From Gnetum montanum (Eukaryota; Streptophyta; Gnetopsida; Gnetales; Gnetaceae), in assembly GCA_015680685.1 (NCBI GenBank), contig MNCI01018161.1, positions 868,454-932,453 of the forward strand: DNA of 64,000 bases. Reading direction: 5' to 3'. Position 1 is the first letter of the stretch, and each line of letters begins with the position of its first letter. Shown here piece after piece: positions 59,281 through 64,000 of the stretch. Under the pieces are notes generated by a model, which searched no databases, was not told where the DNA came from, and saw only the letters and a list, made by a program, of their open reading frames with translations. The position numbers and the translations under genes are program-made.

Positions 59281-60545
59281 TGGCACATGCACAAGAGTGG
59301 TATGATGACATCAAGTCATACCTTCAACAAGGTGATCCTTCACAACATCTAACCACTATCCAAAAGGATGCAGTGTGGAAATGGTCATGGTAGTACATCA
59401 TTATAGGTGATAGCACATTGTGTCATAGATCCCATGATGGCAAACTGCTAACCTACATTAGCAAGGACAAAGTGCAAACAATTGTTGATTAGGTCCACAA
59501 GGAACTATGTGGAGGCCACATAGCACCTAGGGAAATGGAATCAGAAATTAGACACTTAGGTTACTATTTGGCTTATGTGAAGCATGATTGCATTTCCAAG
59601 GTCAAGACATGAAACATGTGTCAACAACATAGCAACTTAATGCACTACCACCCACTGAATTACACACCACACAAATCATGTGGCCATTCCAATGTTGGGG
59701 GTTGGATATCATAAGGCCCATCACACCTAAGTCCTTTGTAGGGCATAGCTTCATCATAACTACAACTGAATATTTTACCAAGTGGGTTGAGGACATTCCC
59801 CTTAGGAGGACCACATCACAATAGGTCTACAAATTCATACTTGATAATATAGTGACCCGATTTGATCTACACATGACCATTGTCATAGATAATGGGCCAT
59901 AGTTTAGCAATGTAGAAACCAAAGCTTTCTATGAATACCTTGGCCTCAAGCATTTATTTTCATTTCCATACTATTCATAGGTGAATGACCAAGTTAAGGC
60001 CACAAACAAGGTCATCATCAGCCTTCTGAAGAAGATGATTAGCAATAGCAAACAATGATGGAAAGAGTAGCTAGTCTACACACTATGGACCTACTGCACA
60101 ACACACAGAGTAGCAACAGGTTAAACACCATATAGCCTTGTGTATGGGTATGAATCAATTTTACCTCTTCAATTGTAGGTCCCATTGATCCATGTAATCC
60201 TCTTGAGGTACATTGATAAGGCCCAAAATAATGAGTTAAGAACCATTAACCTTAACTCTATAGAGGAGGAGCACATGTAGATACTTGATTGCATCAAATG
60301 CTACCAAGAGAAGAAATAGTAAAAGCACTACCATAATTAGCATCAATGCCTAATTAGAAGAGGGGACCTAGTCCTTCAGGCCATTTATGAATCCATAGAA
60401 AAATTCTTAGATAACTAGGAAGGATCTTTCTTGGTCACCAAGGCCTATGACAATGAAGCATTCAAGCTTTCTAATCTTGACAACAATGAGTTTGCCAATT
60501 TGACCAACCATTCATACCTAAAGCTATACTATGCCTAGTATGTAG
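59281..60545 (+). pseudogene. TatE integrase
   Basis: Linker EWYDDIKSYL, zinc region VHKELCGGHIAPREM and NMCQQH, core with the first Asp in WGLDIIRPI, GHSFIITTTEYFTKWVEDI, DNIVTRFDLHMTIVIDNGP (second Asp), and VNDQVKATNKVIISLLKKMI, where the third catalytic residue is Lys. C-terminal: RRGDLVLQAIYES and LTNHSYLKLYYA. I count about a dozen TAG stops against two TAA and three TGA. Confidence 0.9.
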
Positions 60546-60584
60546 CACCACACCAATGAAAAAGCAAGGTAATCAAGGTAAGCG

Positions 60585-60975
60585 ATTTTCTGCTATGACT
60601 ATAAATTAGCATAGAGTGTCTGCTATGACATTGAACTACCATAGCTCATCCCTAGGCTACAACGTTAAACTAGCATCCACAACATAATCTAATATTACTA
60701 TAAACTAGCACAAAGTGCCTGATATGATGTTAAACTAGCATAGACCATCCTTAGGATATGATGTTAAGCTAGCAACCATGTTAAACTAGTTTTCTATGAC
60801 TATAAATTGGCAAAGCTTGTCTTTGCTTCATGACGTTAAACTGGAAAAACATCCACCATTCGCTACGATGTTAAATTAGCACATAGTAGTCTACTAGGAC
60901 TATAAACTAGCACATAACAGTCTTCTAGGACCTTAAAATAGCACATCATAGTCTACTAAGATCTTAAACTAGGTT
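60585..60975 (+). repeat. Module-boundary repeat, TatE post-integrase array
   Basis: About twelve to fourteen units of 25-35 bp with core TATAAACTAGCACA or GTTAAACTAGCA and a second half such as GTCTACTAGGAC. The last units (60,850-60,975) are the most regular: ACTATAAACTAGCACATAAC, GGACCTTAAAATAGCACATC, AAGATCTTAAACTAGG. The array starts about 40 bp after the integrase end. Confidence 0.9.
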
Positions 60976-62610
60976 CATAGTTCAACATGCATAGCTCAAT
61001 ACAGACAGTTTTGAGGATAAGTAAGTTTAAATACTTCTAATCTTCCATCACCCATCCATGCCTCATGGGCAAGGTAGGGTGGGCCATTGTAGTTCTAGGA
61101 TGGAGTTAACATTATCAAGAAAAATCCTCTAGAACATTTGCAGCATCACCACCCTTAGCATTTTTTTTATTCTCCAAAGATTCCCTCAAAAATTTTGCTA
61201 ACCTTTCAGAGCTACTACCACCATCACCAGTAGTACCATCCCTAGGCTATGCTGATAGCATCGCTCACCTTGGATGTTTCATTAGTAGTTGGGGTTCTCA
61301 CCATTAGCACCACTCATTAGAGTCCCAGTAGTACTGTAGCCTAGCCACAACACTATCATCCTCTATTCCTTGGCATTACCTGGACTTGGAAGTGCATCAA
61401 GCAGTGTTGCTCCTCACCATACTACTAGATTTCTAAGCTCCTATCCTTGGTGTGGAGTCTCAAGCACTTACATTGCCATCAACCCTGACCAACTTGCTAG
61501 CCTCCCTTGGGTGCTTGCTTCCTATGTGGTTATTGATCCTTTTGTAGCTTTTTTGCTCTGACATCTACATTGGCCTTCCTACATTGGCACTGCAAGCTCT
61601 TGCAATTGGTCTAGAACTTACAGCACTAGTAGTGCCCTCACAACCATTTTTTGGTCTTATTTCATATGTTGTATGGTTCTTTACTTATTTCCTCTACATT
61701 TTGTTTCTAGGACAAAGCCCCAAAGGCAATCATTCAAAGGCATGTTCCATCATAGTGGCAAGGCACCACATTGCTCCAACATACCTAGTTGGACTTGCCA
61801 AGCCGATTGAGAGTGCACACCCCTATTATCCTTGTTATAACCCACTCGCATCTACCTTCTCTACCTTACATTTTTCCTACCTTCCCTACAAGCTTCTTTG
61901 GTGTACATGGTACCCTTCTTTCAATCAACTACAGAACCCATGATGGATGTAACGTAACTCATCCCATGAGCAGCCTCTATGGAGTAGTCAAAGCCCAAGT
62001 GAATGAAACACAACTTATCCTAGGGAGGAAACACCTATCCTATAGAAGTGATGTAGTTGCCTCTAAGTAAATCCTATCAAATGGCATGCAGTCCACTTGA
62101 TGATAAGCATCTTACAACTGGAATTTCATAAAACAAAAAACAAAAAAAAAAAGAAGAAAAAGTGGGGTAAAACATATCCCTAAGAAAAATCCAATAAAGC
62201 TACAATTTCACAATTGATCCAACCCTAAATTCCCAATGGCCTTCTTATAAGGACTCTAACTAGAGGCTAATATGCTAGAGATAATCTAGTCTTGTGCTAT
62301 GGGTGAAGGCTCTCTCACAAGCTCTCCAATGAAAGGTCATCATTTCAATGACAAGCCATCTTGGTGCCATGATCATAGTTAGTCATGCTAACTTTGCATG
62401 TTGTAGCATGATATAATATTTTCATCTTATTCCTCCCTTGCTATCCTAAGCCAATTCCCTACATCCATTACCCACAACATACCATGACCTTTAGCACTCT
62501 TGAGCCTAGCAAAGCATCATCCAATGACGTACCGACAAGCAATGTTGGTGCCATATCTGTTGTGGTGTTTTGTCTTTCTCGATGTTTCTCAGGATACTCC
62601 TCCAAACATT
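60976..62610 (+). other. TatE 3' spacer
   Basis: No domain recognised. Hydrophobic open stretches at 61,370-61,561, 61,584-61,943 and 61,789-62,070 overlap in different frames and have no family hallmark. An A-rich run lies at 62,127-62,160. The segment 62,215-62,310 (CAACCCTAAATTCCCAATGG, then TCTAGTCTTG) resembles the inner edge of the minus-oriented Tat LTRs, so a small LTR fragment may be embedded here. Confidence 0.4.
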
Positions 62611-62626
62611 GACAAAGAGGGGATAG
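62611..62626 (+). promoter_or_regulatory. TatE polypurine tract
   Basis: GACAAAGAGGGGATAG immediately before TGAAACAC. It agrees closely with TatB. Confidence 0.85.
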
Positions 62627-64000
62627 TGAAACACTAACAAATTCAGGCAACAACACTTCAATAGAAAATTTTTCTCAATGTCAACTCAAAAAAAAAATTC
62701 TAAGTGTTTGACCCATGATCCCATTGTTGGGATTATGCTCTAGAGCATAGCCAGCGTAGCACGCAACACAGAACTAGATCTACAAAATTTCCTAAGTGTC
62801 AAATATTAGCTATAGAAATTTTGTGTAAGTGTCTTGATATGCTCACATCTCTCTTACTACACTTTTTAGCATAGCAAGTGTAGTAGCACTCTGGTCGCTA
62901 GTTTGCACTAGTAACAAGACATAAGTTATCAAGCTAGCTTAACATGGAAGAGGCATTTGGCATATTTTCTAACTCTTAAAGCTACCCCTCCTACTATGCC
63001 CATAGGAGTAGCTAGCATAACAAGAACAAGGACTACAATTTTTGCTATATTTCTCTATGTGTCCATGCTACACCCTATTTCATCCTACTACACTTACTAG
63101 CATAGCAAGCATAGTAGCAATGGACTTTAATTTTTTACAAGCACTGCCTAACTGCTATGCTACACTCCAAAGCATACCTAGCATAACAATAAGGACCTAC
63201 CTCCAAAAGCTTCTAGAGCTTAGCAAAAGCCTTCATTCTATCTATAGCACTCCTCTAGCAAGCAAGATTAGCAACTTGCACTCTTTTTTTAACCCCTTCA
63301 TGTCCCAAAATTGTGCCTATGTTCAATTCCACTTGAAAGAGGGGAGAACATAGTCTTGGAGCATAGCCTTCAAATTGCACTATTTTGCACTATTTGTAGG
63401 TACATTGTGGTCTTGGTGCATGTAGTCTTGGTAATGTAGCCATGGTTTGGTAGTCTCTCAAGGTCCAGTGGAGTGTACTAGAGCATAGTGTCAATTGCCC
63501 CAGTAGGAGCATAGCAAGGGTTAAGGTAGCCCCACCTACCCCTTCGCCACATGGCACTCAAAACACACTTCACACTAATCCTCAGCCTATAAATATTCCT
63601 ACATTTCACACTATAAAGGAGGGCTATTCATTTTGTTAGTGGGCATCTAAAGCATTTGGCTAGCAAATCCAAGTACTAGTTAACATCTCAAAGCACCTGT
63701 TGGCACCCGAGGCACCTTGAGCACCTTGTACACTAGAGCTTATTAGCACCTTGGCAACACCTTTACATCCCACTCAACACTATAGCACACTACAAACCTA
63801 TAAAACATTGTAGCTGCCAAACTAGTAGGCATGGATCTTGCAATGGATGTTAATCTTCACCTTGGGATACCCTAGAAACTATGGCTACACTACTACTATG
63901 TCCTTCTATACATGACATACCTCTACAAAGCTCATTTGTAATTGCTACACTCCTCTTGTTGTGTGGTACCATTCTTTATTTCTCTCAAAGTCCATTGCAT
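62627..64000 (+). repeat. TatE 3' LTR (type A), right end outside window
   Basis: It starts TGAAACACTAACAAATTC and contains the perfect palindrome TATGCTCTAGAGCATA (62,744-62,759) with several TATGCTC/CATAGC sub-repeats. It aligns with the 5' LTR from about 62,927. A TATA-like CTATAAATATTCC (63,588-63,600) and CTATAAAGGAGG (63,612-63,623) may mark its promoter. The diagnostic CTCCCC-type block is just starting at 63,950. Confidence 0.82.

Larger units (their letters stand above)
54651..64000 (+). mobile_element. TatE: Tat element lacking gag, protease and antisense gene
   Basis: Plus strand: 5'-truncated LTR, a remnant of the cassette promoter region, boundary repeats, RT, RNase H, archaeal-type RNase H, integrase, long boundary-repeat cluster, a 1.6-kb spacer, polypurine tract and 3' LTR running off the window. 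The 5' LTR joins sequence equivalent to the promoter-proximal part of the TatA cassette, so gag, protease and the antisense gene were removed in one internal deletion. Confidence 0.78.

Noticed and set aside
60585-60975. CRISPR-like regular repeats
   Set aside because: Units are degenerate, adjacent, without unique spacers, and in a plant retroelement. They are the Tat boundary repeat.
61370-62070. Possible hydrophobic protein in the TatE 3' spacer, perhaps env-like
   Set aside because: The frames overlap and switch, there is no signal-plus-anchor order, and no counterpart in TatB, whose integrase-to-LTR spacer is only 250 bp.
62127-62160. A-rich run as the tail of a SINE or LINE
   Set aside because: No internal promoter boxes, no RT or endonuclease, and no flanking target-site duplication were found.
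1-64000. TAG as a sense codon (recoded stop)
   Set aside because: TAA and TGA stops and frameshifts occur in the same domains, and key catalytic residues are also lost. Decay of CAG codons is the simpler explanation.

Overview
The window is nuclear DNA from a large plant genome, built almost wholly of old, nested LTR retrotransposons. I found no credible host gene, rRNA, tRNA or CRISPR array. The evidence for a plant is the retroelement content: Ty3/gypsy pol with a second (archaeal-type) RNase H, which marks the plant Tat lineage, and Ty1/copia of the SIRE/Maximus type primed by initiator-Met tRNA. The sequence is AT-rich, strongly CpG-poor, and full of premature stops that are mostly TAG. 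That pattern suggests long-methylated repeats that were kept rather than purged. A gymnosperm or similar giant genome is my guess, not a demonstration.

Layout, using my own element names. TatA (-), 1-14,213: 5' LTR at 12,669-14,213, gag, protease, a 6-kb cassette containing an antisense spliced gene, then RT, RNase H, archaeal-type RNase H and integrase, running off the left edge. 14,214-15,990 is spacer ending in a copia polypurine tract. CopiaX (+) leaves a 3' LTR at 16,005-17,270. CopiaY (+), 17,354-23,641, has 5' LTR, PBS, gag, protease, integrase, RT and RNase H. It is cut by a young CpG-rich LTR insertion at 21,301-22,130 and truncated at 23,641 against a second TatA-type LTR (23,643-25,266). 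A different gypsy integrase fragment lies at 25,870-26,440.

TatB (-), 27,823-42,880, is the most complete element, with both LTRs. TatC (+, 46,745-48,620) is a gag fragment abutting TatD (-, 48,643 to about 54,650), which has its 3' LTR and pol. TatE (+, about 54,660 to beyond 64,000) has both LTRs and pol but lost gag, protease and the cassette. Three assembly gaps or N clusters fall in LTR or leader sequence.

The most interesting system is the TatA/TatB architecture. Between protease and RT, both elements carry a module in the opposite orientation to gag-pol. It holds an antisense gene with GT-AG introns, whose reading frame survives across the introns and whose last exon is conserved between the two elements. 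In TatA it is preceded by a TATA box. A short direct repeat (core GCTAGTTTAAGGCCTTAG) sits at the module boundaries: after protease, before RT and after integrase. In TatB and TatD, arrays of roughly 185-bp tandem repeats lie in the same place just upstream of RT. This looks like a modular retrotransposon with an inserted, independently promoted antisense gene.

All statements come from reading the sequence by eye. Boundaries of decayed domains are approximate, usually within tens of bases.
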